A stretch of DNA of 64,000 nt from Rhodamnia argentea (Eukaryota; Streptophyta; Magnoliopsida; Myrtales; Myrtaceae): contig NC_063157.1 in NCBI RefSeq assembly GCF_020921035.1, forward strand, positions 6,382,501-6,446,500, read 5' to 3'. The number at the start of each line of letters is the position of its first letter. Within the stretch, counting starts at the first letter, position 1. Positions 51,489-62,505 of the stretch are shown here, one piece after another. Both the position numbers and the translations under genes were made by a program. Below the pieces are notes generated by a model that had not been told where the DNA came from, did not search any database, and worked only from the letters and a program-made list of their open reading frames with translations.

Positions 51489-52749
51489 ATGGCGTACAAA
51501 GTGGATCAAGAGTACGATTACCTGTTCAAGATCGTGCTCATCGGAGATTCGGGCGTGGGGAAATCCAACATTTTGTCGCGATTCACGCGAAATGAGTTCT
51601 GCTTGGAGTCCAAATCCACCATCGGGGTCGAATTCGCCACCAGGACTCTCCAGGTTCATCAATTTTTCTCTCTTCTTTTTTCGTTTCCCTTTTTTTGGGG
51701 GAGGTCTTAATTAGGATAATGGTATTCTTGCTTGCCTGTTTGTCTGGATTGATCAGTCTTCGTATTCTAATTAATTTTCGCGATTACGGGTTGGTTGGCG
51801 CGTGATTGGATTCCCCCCGATGATTTTTGGTTCCCATGTTGTTCTTCCTTAAAATTGTTCGAGATTTCGATGCCTCGTCATCGACACAACAGTCCCCGTC
51901 GACCGAAATCGACGGAGGAAGGAAGCTTTGTTAAAGTTTTCCGATGATCTTTCGTTATTGTGTTATTTTGAAATGTTTGTGATCAAATCGTCTTTTGGCT
52001 TCTTCTCTTTTTTTTTTTTTCATGTTGAATTTGACCAAACAAAAAAACTATGTGTTTCCAAAGCATCTAATTTCATGAAGAAGGAAAAAAAAAATATGCG
52101 GAGTTTTTTCTAAATTATTTTGAATGATGAAGCATTTCCGATCTACAACTGCTAATAAAATTTAGCTTTTTGGAAAAGGAAATTGTAAAAGTGATCTTTT
52201 TGAAATTGCATTTGTAAACCAAGATGGCCAATGGATTAGTTGTTCTCATTTATCATTTAGGTCGATGGCAAGACGGTGAAGGCTCAAATATGGGATACGG
52301 CCGGGCAGGAGCGGTACCGCGCCATCACGAGCGCCTACTACCGGGGCGCGGTCGGGGCGTTGCTAGTCTACGACATAACCAAGAGGCGGACGTTCGACAA
52401 CGTCCAGCGGTGGCTCCGCGAGCTCCGCGACCACGCCGACTCCAACATCGTCATCATGTTGGCCGGGAACAAGTCCGACCTCAACCACCTGAGGGCGGTC
52501 TCGGCCGAGACGGCAGAGGCCATGGCCGAGAGGGAGAACTTGTCGTTCCTCGAGACGTCGGCGCGGGAGGCGTTCAACATCGAGAATGCGTTCCAAAAGG
52601 TCCTGCTCGACATCTACCACATCATCAGCAGGAAGGCGTTGGCTGCGGAGGAGGCGGCCTCGAACCCCGGGGTGCTCCCCCACGGCACCACGATCAACGT
52701 TGGGAACTTCTCGGGTAATTTCGGCAAGAGAGCTTGCTGTTCAAATTAA
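51489..52749 (+). CDS. RABA2: RABA2-type Rab GTPase (Rab11 family)
   Basis: A small GTPase of trans-Golgi/recycling-endosome traffic; RABA2 proteins also mark the cell plate in Arabidopsis. Two exons, 51489-51653 and 52261-52749, give 217 residues. The intron sits after ATRTLQ. G-motifs: GDSGVGKS (P-loop), the effector region [35 protein letters not shown] (switch II), NKSD and ETSA. The C-terminus ACCSN carries the double cysteine for geranylgeranyl anchors. [19 protein letters not shown] and [15 protein letters not shown] place it with RABA2b-d rather than RABA1. Exon 2 is strongly GC-rich compared with the intron, which creates long shadow frames. [14 protein letters not shown] differs from the more usual ETSALEATNIEKAF. 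No defects were seen. Confidence 0.96.
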
Positions 52750-54318
52750 GGGTAAAATTAGGAGCTAATTGGGAAAGAGAAATGCTACACGCTACAAAAG
52801 AAAATGTTACAAACATTCTTTTACTAAATGATGTGGTAAGATTTTTGATTAAGTGAGACCCCGTGCAATGACATCCAATAAGAAATTGCCACATCATCTA
52901 GTACCAAAAGTTTAGTAAACTTTCGTAGTACGTGTGCTATTCCTCGAAAAGAAAAAAGGGTAGAAAAGGAAATTCCTTCTACTTGTCGACCCTTGCATGA
53001 AATTGGAAGAAAGGGTAGAAAAAAATTCCCTTTGTTAAGCTTCTATTTGTCGATTTCTATTTATAGGAATCAGTTTTGTTAGTTGGCAAAATGTTGCATA
53101 AAGGATATTACGATGAAAGAAAGAATTTGCTTTTATGGCATTTTTAGTATTATTTTTACCAATCAGTAATATTTGTCTGATTATGTTGCTCTTGTTTAGT
53201 TCGGCATTTGGGAAATTCTTTACGAAAATGCAAATAGGGTTAGTGCACAACTTTGTTTATTAGGGCTCAAAATTGAGCATGAACGTCATGCAACCCTCGG
53301 CCGGTGTTGCGTGACCGTCATTGAGCTAGATCCCGTTAAAAGAGAGAGAGAGAGAGACCTCAGCAACGCGAGCCAAGCAACATATGGAATCGACATCGCC
53401 CGACCGTTGGCCGACGTCCCCGAGCTCCTCCATGAATTCCCCGTGAACGGTTGGCTCCAAAGTGTCCTCAAAATGCGGCCCTTCATCGTATGAGAAAACT
53501 AGTAACGCAACAAGGAAAGATTAAAAAAAAAGTCATTACATCCCCAATAATTTGCCTTTTGGAAATGCTAAAAAAACCGCGACCTTCTTTGAGCTTTCAC
53601 TTTTGCCAAGGTTGGCATCTTCTCAAAACGATCCAAAAAAATATATATATTTACCAAATGCCTTAACTTTTTTCTGAAAGATTTTTGTGGCTCAAATTAT
53701 TTAAATCCAACCTTAATTTCATAGGAGGGTGCTTCTAACTTTGGCTAAGAGCCACTAACATAAAAATTTGCAAAGAAGGCCAGGAGGAGAAGTGGAGACA
53801 GTGCAGCGTCTGGATCTAAATTCTAATGCCTAAAATTGCCGCCCCACATGGTTTCGATAATAATTCTTTATATTATTCTAAGTTGGACCCCAACTGATGC
53901 TCTTCATCCCCAAAGTCAAAACAATCAATAAGCAAGAGGCCTAGCTAACGTAATTATAATAATAATAAAAAATTATTCTACTAATCGACAATTAAGACAA
54001 AGTTAATTACCGTTAGGAAGATCGGACAAGATCTCTGGCTCTAGTGGGCCGGTGCTAGAATATTTAGCAGTATAATAAGATGGGATACAACCGTGATGTC
54101 CACCGGGCTATGAACATTTGACCAACCCAAGAACCAATCCAACCCCTCGACCACGTTGACCTTTTTGAATTCTATTGTCCTCTTCTGCGAATAAAATAGA
54201 CATGACAGTTACGGAATGAGTACAACCCTCCAATTATTCATACCTTTATTTATTTTTATATAGTTATATTTTCGGATCTTTGATTTCGCTTCCTAATAAT
54301 TTTTTTTTCCATCTTTAA
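52750..54318. other. Intergenic A/T-rich region
   Basis: RABA 3' flank followed by A/T-rich DNA with a (GA)n run at about 53341-53359. No motif-bearing open frame, RNA gene or bounded repeat was recognised. Confidence 0.6.
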
Positions 54319-54588
54319 GGGCGTGCATGATAACATTTTTGAAGTAGAATTTCTGCTCCAGTAGTGCTTTTGGAACAAAAATTCGTTTGGTTACCTAACT
54401 TTATTTTTCTCTTTATTGGAGTTTTTTTTTTTTTGCTTCAGAAACAATTTTGGAGCCATTTGAAGAAATAAAATAAATTGACTTTACTCAAGAAGTAGAA
54501 AAATCAACTTATGCTCAAAAGCAAAAGTAAAAAATCTACTTTTTGCCGGAAGTAGATTTCTAGAACAGAAGTGTTGCCATGCGCGCCC
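54319..54588. mobile_element. Tourist-like MITE, copy 1 (270 bp)
   Basis: Terminal inverted repeats: left GGGCGTGCATGATAACA, right end TGTTGCCATGCGCGCCC (inverse GGGCGCGCATGGCAACA). It is flanked by TAA at 54316-54318 and 54589-54591. A TWA target duplication with G-rich ends is the signature of PIF/Harbinger-type (Tourist) MITEs. The interior is A/T-rich with AGAAGTAGATTT-type sub-repeats. No coding capacity. A second copy is at 58125-58621. Confidence 0.8.
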
Positions 54589-55482
54589 TAACCCGCCTTT
54601 GCCGGAGACTACTTTGAATATATGCGACCCTAATGAGCCCTTTATTTGTATTAATTATATATTTTTTTTCAGATCTTTGGTTTCACTTTCCAATAATAAA
54701 ATTTCCTAACTCTAGGCCTGGCTATGCCAGAGAGTACTTTGAATATATGCGACCATAAGAAAAAGGGTCTCTTCTCGAATCTCATTGGCTATATGGTTTT
54801 GGAGCGAAGTAAGTATAGACGTGGTCACAAAGGGCAAAATTGATTTGACAATGGCATAATCAACGTGATGGTCTCGAATCTGGAAAGTCCATTTGATTTG
54901 GGGATTTGATTCCTATTGCTAACCACGGGTGGTGAGGAAACTCCAACTTGCCTTTTCTCCTACACTACGTTTGGGAAGCAAGCGAAAATGGGGGAAAATG
55001 AAAAATTTGTTGCTTATTAGGTGAAAAATGTGGAAGAATTAATTACCTAATAAACAACAAGCCTTCACTATCCCCATTTGAATCTTTTGTGTAAGACCTT
55101 TCCTTATCGAGGGTTATTAATGTCTTTATCTGAGAGATCATCAAGAGAGAGCTTAAATCGGAACCCGTCAACATATCCAGTTAGGCTTATATTTACTCCA
55201 AAATTTGAATTTATGAGTTATGGACCGATTAGAATATATTAATTATTCTCAATTTTTCGATGTGAGATTTTTCTATCACAACTCACACATTCATCCTAAC
55301 ACTAATGAGCAATATATGTTGTATGTCGTGAATGCAGGTCACGTCAACCTAGTCAAACAAACACACACGCATATATTTATCTATATTGGCCGTTTTTCCA
55401 CTTTTTTCATGGATTTACATTCTATTTTTTATGTATTGTTAATTGCAGCACCTATTACTATTTCACTAGCTCGAAGCTAGAT

Positions 55483-56250
55483 TTTTTTTTTTTTTTGGTT
55501 GAAGTAGCTAGAGCTTTTATTTTTGGTTGGAAAGAAACTTTTCATTTCATATGAAAGAGAGTTACAAAATGTTGCAAATCACACAAAGCAAGAAAATCTG
55601 AAAGTGAATCAACTAGATACAGTATGTAGAAACTCGCTTGTTCCTCGTTCCACAAAGATGGATCCGTCAAAGTATTAAAGCAAAACCGACGACTAATCAC
55701 CGAATCTCGCATCCTCATTAGTGATGAGTACACGCCAAGAAATCTCTCTCTAGTCGTTACGGCTTTGCTAAAAGGCAGTGCGTGTCTAGATTCAACGTCT
55801 CTAACACCATCACCATATAAAAATCATAATAATACCAATAGATTAAAAAAGCACAGAAAAAGCCTTATAAATTCCAGATCTATATTGATATCGAGATAGA
55901 AGAACACCCAAATCTAGACATAGCTCTAGATCGGGAGAGATTGCAAAGAAAATATCAATTATCATAAAATCACTTTCAGATAAGTCGACTACTGAAAAGA
56001 GCAGCAAAGGAGCTCGAAGGTTCGTAAATCGCTTGACAATCTGGAGCAAGCATCCGGAATCGAAGCGATGGAGCAGATCTGAAGAGAGCAAATTTTCCAA
56101 GATGCTCGTACGTCGATCTTCAGAGTTTGTGGATGTCGATGACATTGTCTACGAATCAAGCTTCGGAAAGGTCGGGCGGCGGCTGGGAAACCCTAGCAGA
56201 GGGAGAGAGGAAATAAAGATGCACGTTAAGAAAGCTAGGGCTTCGCAGGG
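55483..56250 (-). mobile_element. Probable short LINE-derived retroposon
   Basis: Read on the minus strand, the segment starts with a leader of the CTCTCTCCCTCTGCTAGGG type. It has an ATG-led frame of about 100 codons (MSSTSTNSEDRRTSILENLL) at 56145-55843 and ends in a poly-A run (poly-T at 55483-55497 on plus). A related 3' segment recurs at about 57360-57620. The poly-A end suggests LINE-type retroposition. The missing reverse transcriptase suggests an internally deleted or parasitic copy. The target duplication was not identified. Confidence 0.4.
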
Positions 56251-57249
56251 CACGATATATCACCACACACTTTTGAGCCAGGAGTGCCTTCCTTTTTTTT
56301 TTTTTATGATGAGAAAGATTTCAAGTGAATGCTAAAGATTTCAAGTACGTTTCGGGTTCCAAGATTAAAGGTGTATAAATCGTCCCCCCTATACTCATCC
56401 AGTACCTTGAATTCCATGTCGTACCCTATTAAGAGAAATATAAGTAGTAATACATATTGAGTGCGCTTCGCAAATTGATCTAGTAAGTGATAGTAACGGA
56501 CTTCACTTGCGTGCAACGTAAGCATTGCCTACTTGCGGTCGGCCCGACGTGAAATTGGTAGAACCGATGCATCGCCAGTCTAAAATTTGATGTTAAAAAA
56601 AAAAAAAGACAATAAATATGGACTTGTGTTAAGGATGTTGATGCCTAGAAAATGGACATTTCACTTCAAGTGACCAAACAAGAACAATTGGTTTGGGGGG
56701 GTATATCATCAGTGTTTTGTCTCCCTAGAAGTATGGTATCACTGATGTTCTGTCCGCCGAAAAATAGGTCTTACAACTTTTTTGAATTATTCAGCTGAGA
56801 TGTCAATTTCAATCTCACAAAGATAGACATCAACGCACTTTGAACCAAGGAAAGAAAAAAATTTGGTCCGCACTCGGACATTAACACCCAAAAGCAACGA
56901 GATCGATCAATCTTTATACCCACGAAATTGGGCATTCAGTGACGCATATTAAGGCTTTATTTATTTCGCGAAAAATGAATAATTTGGAAAACATATTCCT
57001 TAAAATAATTATTTAAATCACTTAAAATAATTAGTCGATAAAAAATCTTCATGAATGATAAAAAGTATTTTTCTCGAATTCTTTTTTATAAACAATGCAA
57101 GCGATTAATTTTTTTAAAGAAATTATTTTTCAAATCATTCATTTTCCATGAAATAAACGTATCCTATGTCGTGGATTTTAATTTTACACTAAAGAAATCT
57201 TGAATATGATTCTTTCTTCTTCTTCTTTTTCCATCAAAGGATTTGTTTT

Positions 57250-57358
57250 TTGGGTCGAATCCCTCAAAGGGTTACTTCTTCTTCTTCTTCTTTGGAAAAA
57301 TCTCTCACAGGGTTTTCTCTTCTTCGGAAAAATCTCTCATAGGGTTTTCTCTTCTTCT
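57250..57358 (+). repeat. Short tandem repeat, unit about 35 bp
   Basis: Three imperfect units containing GGAAAAATCTCTCA followed by AGGGTTTTCTCTTCTTC. A related CGAATATCTCATAG motif recurs three times around 57720-57782. Confidence 0.7.
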
Positions 57359-57781
57359 TTTTTGTCAAAGTAATGTTCCATTCATTTCCGCAAAAAAATC
57401 AAGAGAGAAACATCGTAGTCCAACTGTTATAACTTCAAAACAAAACAAGCTCCATATAACAAGATAATCACCATAATAAGGATAAGGATCACATACTCAA
57501 AGAGCAAATGTATGACTTCTCCAAACCAAAATCGGTAATTGATTACTGAATCCGTCTTCAATAATGAGCACATACCGATATATTCATCCGTTTCTACGTG
57601 CTTTTCTTTTGGATATGCTCGCCTAAATTCGGCGTACCACCACCATGCAGAATAAAAAGATTAAACCAGTTGAGATCTCATAAGATTTTTTTTTACCCTT
57701 ATTTGATAGGTTTTTTTGTTCGAATATCTCATAGGTTTTTTTTTTAATCGGATGTCTCCGAAGAGACGAATATCTCATAGC

Positions 57782-58780
57782 ATTTTTTTTTTTTGGGTCG
57801 GAAAATTATTTTATTGAGATATGCTAAAACAAAGTTGAAGACCCTAATAGATGGGCTTCGTTATATAACATGACCGTAAGGACTTGAGGGGGAAAAGAAA
57901 GCCAATTGCTGGATAATTCTTTCTTTCTATTGGCTTTTGCAACCTAGTCCGCTACCAAATTAGCCTTTCTAGAGCAATGGACAAGCTGAATATCCGAGAA
58001 TTGCAATAACATTTCAGCACATTCGTAGATAAGCGCGCGGCCCTCCCAGTTGAATTGATTCGTAGTTTTGAACCGCAGAGCGCTTATCAGCTCAAGACAA
58101 TCACTTTCAACCACGAGCAATTTAGGGCGCGCATGATAACACTTTAGAAGCAGAATTTCTGCTTCAGAAGTGCTTATGAAGCTGAAATCCGTTTGGTAAA
58201 GATACTTCAAAAGTGCTTCTGAAACTGAAATCCGTTTGGTAAAAATATTGACTTATGGTAGGAATTTCTATTTCTGAAAGAGATTTCTACTTTTGGTTGG
58301 ATTTTTGGCCAACTTTGAGAAGTAAAAATTTTTTACTTCTCGGCTTCGTAAATCACTTCTTTGACTCCGCCGACCAATGCCCGCCGGCCGGTCATCGGCT
58401 GCCGGGCGCCGAGCGCCGGCCGCCACCGCGGGCGCCAGTGCCGCCGCTGTCGCCGCCCGCCGGCCGATCGCCATCGATATTTGATTAAAGTTAGAAATGT
58501 CAGAAGTAGAAATTTTATCAAACGTCTTTTTTATCAGAAATCAACTTTTGATGGAGAAGTTGAAAAATCAACTTGTGCTTCTGATGGTGTTTTAGAAGCA
58601 AAAGTGTTGCCATGCGCGCCCTTAGTCTTCCAACAAAAGAAACGTGAGAGAGTTTCCCGTAAAGTTAGGGTTTCCACCAGAAGGACCAAGGATGCTCGAA
58701 CTGTGCTAGCAAATCCATCAAGCAAGCATCCCTAGGAATCACGAACGACACAGGAGATGGATCCTTCCAAGGAATCCGGT
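57782..58780 (-). mobile_element. LINE 3' end with RNase H domain, split by a MITE
   Basis: The minus strand shows the end of a plant L1-type LINE. An RNase H-like domain reads SISCVVRDS, GCLLDGFASTVRASLVLLVE and LRETLSRFFCWKTK up to 58622. After the MITE it continues with LLVVESDCLELISALRFKTT, YECAEMLLQFSDIQLVHCSR and KANLVAD. The 3' untranslated part follows, then a poly-A tail (poly-T near 57783-57796). One stop is visible just before GCLLDGFA. The reverse transcriptase part of this copy is missing, so it is 5'-truncated. Confidence 0.75.
58125..58621. mobile_element. Tourist-like MITE, copy 2 (497 bp), inside a LINE
   Basis: Ends GGGCGCGCATGATAACACTT and AAGTGTTGCCATGCGCGCCC form near-perfect inverted repeats. 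It is flanked by TTA at 58122-58124 and 58622-58624. With one TTA removed along with the element, the LINE RNase H frame is continuous across the site. About 100 bp at the centre (58370-58480) is extremely GC-rich and is absent from the 270-bp copy. Confidence 0.85.
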
Positions 58781-58829
58781 ACGTGGGAGGCATCAATGTT
58801 AATCTTGAGTGTCCCCTGTTTCGGTGGAC

Positions 58830-59392
58830 GCCATATTCTATCTATTGTTCCCTGCTCAGTCTCACAAGATATTAACCAGTTAGGAGCAGGAAAAGCTCCT
58901 GGGCCAGATGGATTAAACGGAGTATTTTTGCAACATCATTGGGATGATATTAAGGAGAATGTGCTGAGAGCAGTAAGAGAATTCTTCCACTTGGGCGTAC
59001 TGAATCCAGCTTTAAATCGTACCCATATCTCTCTTGTTCCGAAAATCCCCAACCCGGAAAAAATTGAGCAGTTCCGTACCATAAGCTTATGTAACTTTGC
59101 TTACAAAATTGTATCAAAGATTTTGGCCAATAGACTCAAAGTTTGGCTACCGGATATTATAGAAAAGGAGCGCATTCGTCAGTGGGCGGCAAATTCAAGA
59201 TAACATCTTGATTGTCCAGCAGGTGATCCGTCAACTGAGAGTAAGGAGAAGAAGGAAAAAATTCCAGGCTATCCTTAAGCTTGATATGCGAAAGGCTTAT
59301 GAGAGAGTGGAGTGGGATTTCCTCGAAGCTTGTATGCTCAAAATGGGTTTTGATGCGAAGTGGGTGGCAATCGTGGCATGGATTATGATATG
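58830..59392 (+). mobile_element. L1-type LINE reverse transcriptase, 5' portion
   Basis: The plus strand encodes the start of a plant L1-clade reverse transcriptase: LGAGKAPGPDGLNGVFLQHH, RTHISLVPKIPNPEKIEQFR, TISLCNFAYKIVSKILANRL, AFVSGRQIQDNILIVQQVIR, AILKLDMRKAYERVEWDFLE. A one-base frame change falls between the parts ending LPDIIEKE and beginning AFVSG, so the copy is inactive. It is interrupted at 59393 by a Copia element and resumes at 63286. Confidence 0.85.
59388..59392 (+). repeat. Target-site duplication, left (ATATG)
   Basis: Five bases directly before the left LTR, identical to 63281-63285 directly after the right LTR. Five-base duplications are normal for LTR-retrotransposon integration. 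Confidence 0.9.
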
Positions 59393-60167
59393 TGTTAAAA
59401 TATATGTCTCGAGTTTGAGTTCGAACGAAATCCGACGATGTATTATGTGGATGCTCCAGCACGTGAAAGAACGAAAAAAAGATTGGCACATATATTTGCC
59501 GGTGGATATGTGTTCACGTGAAAGGATGAGAAAAGGGAAAAGTGCAATCATTGACTTTGGCCAAATAATGAGGATATTTGGTTCAAAGTGGACTCCTTGA
59601 AGACAACGACAAAGAAGAAAAGTTGCTTTCTTGGTTGTTGAAAAAGTTGCATGCAGGAGTAAGAAAGTCCAAGTTTGAGACTTTGTTGTCCCCATCTTCA
59701 CGGTGGAAATCTGCACACTCTTTGGTGGTGGGTTTAATATAAAATGCTTCTCAAGTTTGCTTTACAAATGACTCTTGAAAAAGAGTCCAAGAGAGCCATT
59801 CATTGAGTGCTCTGCAAGGGTTTCATTCGTGGGTTTTGTTCGTGGAATTACATCAAGAATTCAAGTGTCGAAGCCGATTAAATCTTGAGATTAGATTTGT
59901 GTTAATTCCTTTGTGAGAATATCGCTAGGAATTGGGGGCTAAACACTGTGTGCGTTCTTGGATGTAATTGGGGTTTGGGAAACACCGAGAGTGTTTGAGT
60001 TACTCGAGTGTGGTTTCGTAATCTCCGTGTATCGCTCGTTCTATAGTGGAATTCGTTGCTACTCTTCCCGTGGATGTAGGTCTCTACGACCGAACCACGT
60101 ACATCCGGTGTCCGATTTATTTTCTTGTTCTGTCTATTTATTGTTCGATCGCTTGTTCCGCGCAACA
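59393..60167 (+). repeat. Left LTR of the Copia element
   Basis: 775 bp, starting TGTTAAAATATATG and ending CGCGCAACA, with the canonical TG...CA ends. Nearly identical to 62506-63280. As in other LTRs, promoter and polyadenylation functions are expected here, but I did not map them. Confidence 0.95.
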
Positions 60168-60169
60168 AT

Positions 60170-60181
60170 TGGTATCAGAGC
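60170..60181 (+). other. Primer-binding site of the Copia element
   Basis: TGGTATCAGAGC two bases after the left LTR is the standard sequence complementary to the 3' end of plant initiator tRNA-Met, used by most plant Copia elements. Confidence 0.9.
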
Positions 60182-60895
60182 CAGACTTGTCGAGTTGAAG
60201 CGAATCGATGGCGACAAAAGAAGTAAAAGTGAAAATCGACTGATTTGAGGGGAAGGACTTTGGTTTTCGGAAGATGCAGATTGAGGATTATCTATATCAG
60301 ATGAAGCCGCACTTGCCCCTATCCGGGGAGAAACCAGAGACGATGAAGCAAGCCGATTGGGAATTCGTTGGATAGACGAGCGTTGGGTGTTATTCGGGCG
60401 ACGTTGGCTCGTAACGTCGCGTTTAATATCGTTAAAGAGAAGACCACCGCGGGTTTGATGAAAGCCCCGTCGGATATGTACGAGAAGCCCTCTGCGATCA
60501 ACAAGGTCTATTTGATGCGACGCCTGTTTAATTTGAAGATGAGCGAAGGTGCGTCAATTACTAATCATATCAATGAATTCAATGTGATCGTTAGTCAATT
60601 GAGTTCAGTTGATATTGACTTTGAAGATGAGGTATGTGCTTTGATTCTATTATCCTCATTGCCTGATAGCTGGAAAACTACTGCTATCGCTGTTAGTAAT
60701 TCCTCCGGGTCAACAAGTTTGACGTTTGATGGTATTCGAGATTTGATTCTGAGCGAGGACATTCGTAGAAGAGAATCTGGCGAATATGTATCTACCGCTT
60801 TAGTAGGTGAAAATAGAGGAAGGACCGATACTCGCGGTAGTAGAAGTAGTATGAACTCGAATAGACGCAGTCGATCTAGGACCGGTGGTGCTGTC

Positions 60896-60937
60896 TGTTG
60901 GAATTGTGGCAAGAGAGGGCATCTTAGAATGAATTGC
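60896..60937 (+). other. CCHC zinc knuckle of the Copia gag region
   Basis: CWNCGKRGHLRMNC fits the C-X2-C-X4-H-X4-C nucleocapsid pattern and fixes the gag identity of the region before it. Confidence 0.85.
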
Positions 60938-62505
60938 TTAAAGCTGAAAAACGAAACGGGTAAGGGAATTAGAGTTGAATCTACGGATGATATTGCATGT
61001 AGCGAGAAAATTCTGATGGTGTCGATAGTGTCTTGTCGTCACCGAGAATTCGTCATTTGATGAGATGGATTATGGATTCTGGTTGTTCTTTTCATGCTAC
61101 ACCAAATAGAAACTGGTTTGCTACTTATCGGTGCACGATAGTAGTAAAGTGCGGTTGGGGAACAACGCCGAATGCGATGTTGTGGGTGTTGGTGATGTTA
61201 AAATCGGGATGCATGATGGTATTGTGAGGACACCGATCGAAGTAAGACACGTTCGAGATTGAAAAAGAACTTAATTTCCTTGGGTGCCCTAGATTCACTG
61301 GATGCGTGTATTCTTCACAAGGTGGAGTTATGAAGATTGTTCGAGGTGCCCTGGTGATAATGAAAGGAATCAAGCACGGTGGCCCGTATGAACTTCAAGG
61401 TGAGACATTGACATGTTTCGCTCCGGAGACGTCGGTATCTGTTCGAGGGTCTAACGACCGCTCGAGGAAGACCTGGGTGAGTGTGACGAAGCACAAGTTT
61501 GATGCTGTTGTCGGGAATACGCGGTCGAGAGCTTTGATCGAGGTGGAGACCGCTAAGTCGATCAAGCATGTGCGAACCGACAGTAGCATGGAGTTTTGCT
61601 CAAAGCTGGTAAATAAATTCTGCATGATAAAGGGCATAGTGAAACACCGCACTAGTGCCGGTAAACCACAACAGTTTGCGGAATTGATGAGCAGAACATT
61701 ACTAGAGATGACCCGTAAAATGATCTCTAGTGCTGGTATGGCTAGAAGAGTTCTAGCGGATGCGCTTAGTATGGTGAGCTACCTGGTGAACAGATCTCCA
61801 TCGATCGCGATTGGATTTCGGACTCCCGAAGAAGTGTGGTCAGGTAACGTTGCTAATTATTCTACTTTTAGAATGTTTGGTTGCCCGTGTTATTATCGAG
61901 TAAGTGATGGTAAGCTCGATGTGAGGGCAAGGTGTATATTCCATGGCTATGCACGAGGTGAGCGGGGCTATCGGTTGTGGTGCTCGAATATAAATTCACC
62001 TGTTTGCACATGAAAAGTTACCTTTGACGAGTCTCCAGTACTTCGGGGTAGGAGTGTTCGTGGCAGTATAAATACGGATCTAAACGGTGTTCGGCTTGAG
62101 GTGGAGTTGCAACCAGAAACTCCCGAGGTAGCGAGTACTAGCGTGATAATCGACACAGATGGTGCTTGTAGCGAGGTGGAGCCCGTAGAGCCAACGGTTC
62201 TGTCAGAATCAGCGATATTGATAAGGTACGTGTTCGATCTCCCGACGAGATATGGATGCAACGGTGGTTTTGCTTTATCTGCGATTAAGGAGCTTGTGTC
62301 GAATGTCCTTGTAGAGCGATTAAAGGTGCATGTTCGGTTGGTATTCGATGAGGTCCACGATTACGGCGAAGTTCAAGCGCGGCTTGGACTTGGATGATAT
62401 CTGTGGCGGTTGAGCCCATTGGGGCTGTTAGGAGAGTAGCAGATGATGTTCGGATTATAGAGAAGCGAGTGTGACATGGCTCAAACGTCGAGCCAAGGTG
62501 GAGAT

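Larger units (their letters stand above)
54592..57781. other. Intergenic repeat-rich region
   Basis: No gene recognised. It contains a probable short minus-strand retroposon (55483-56250), a related 3'-end-like segment at about 57360-57620, a tandem repeat at about 57250-57358, and several poly-T runs. The rest is A/T-rich with no feature I can support. Confidence 0.55.

Noticed and set aside
52363-52683. 106-codon minus-strand frame opposite RABA exon 2
   Set aside because: Antisense shadow of the GC-rich exon.
57250-57358. CRISPR-like array of short repeats
   Set aside because: Contiguous imperfect tandem units without unique spacers, in plant nuclear DNA. An ordinary short tandem repeat.
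60170-60181. Possible tRNA-Met-related gene piece
   Set aside because: It is only the 12-base primer-binding site behind the LTR. No tRNA fold is present.
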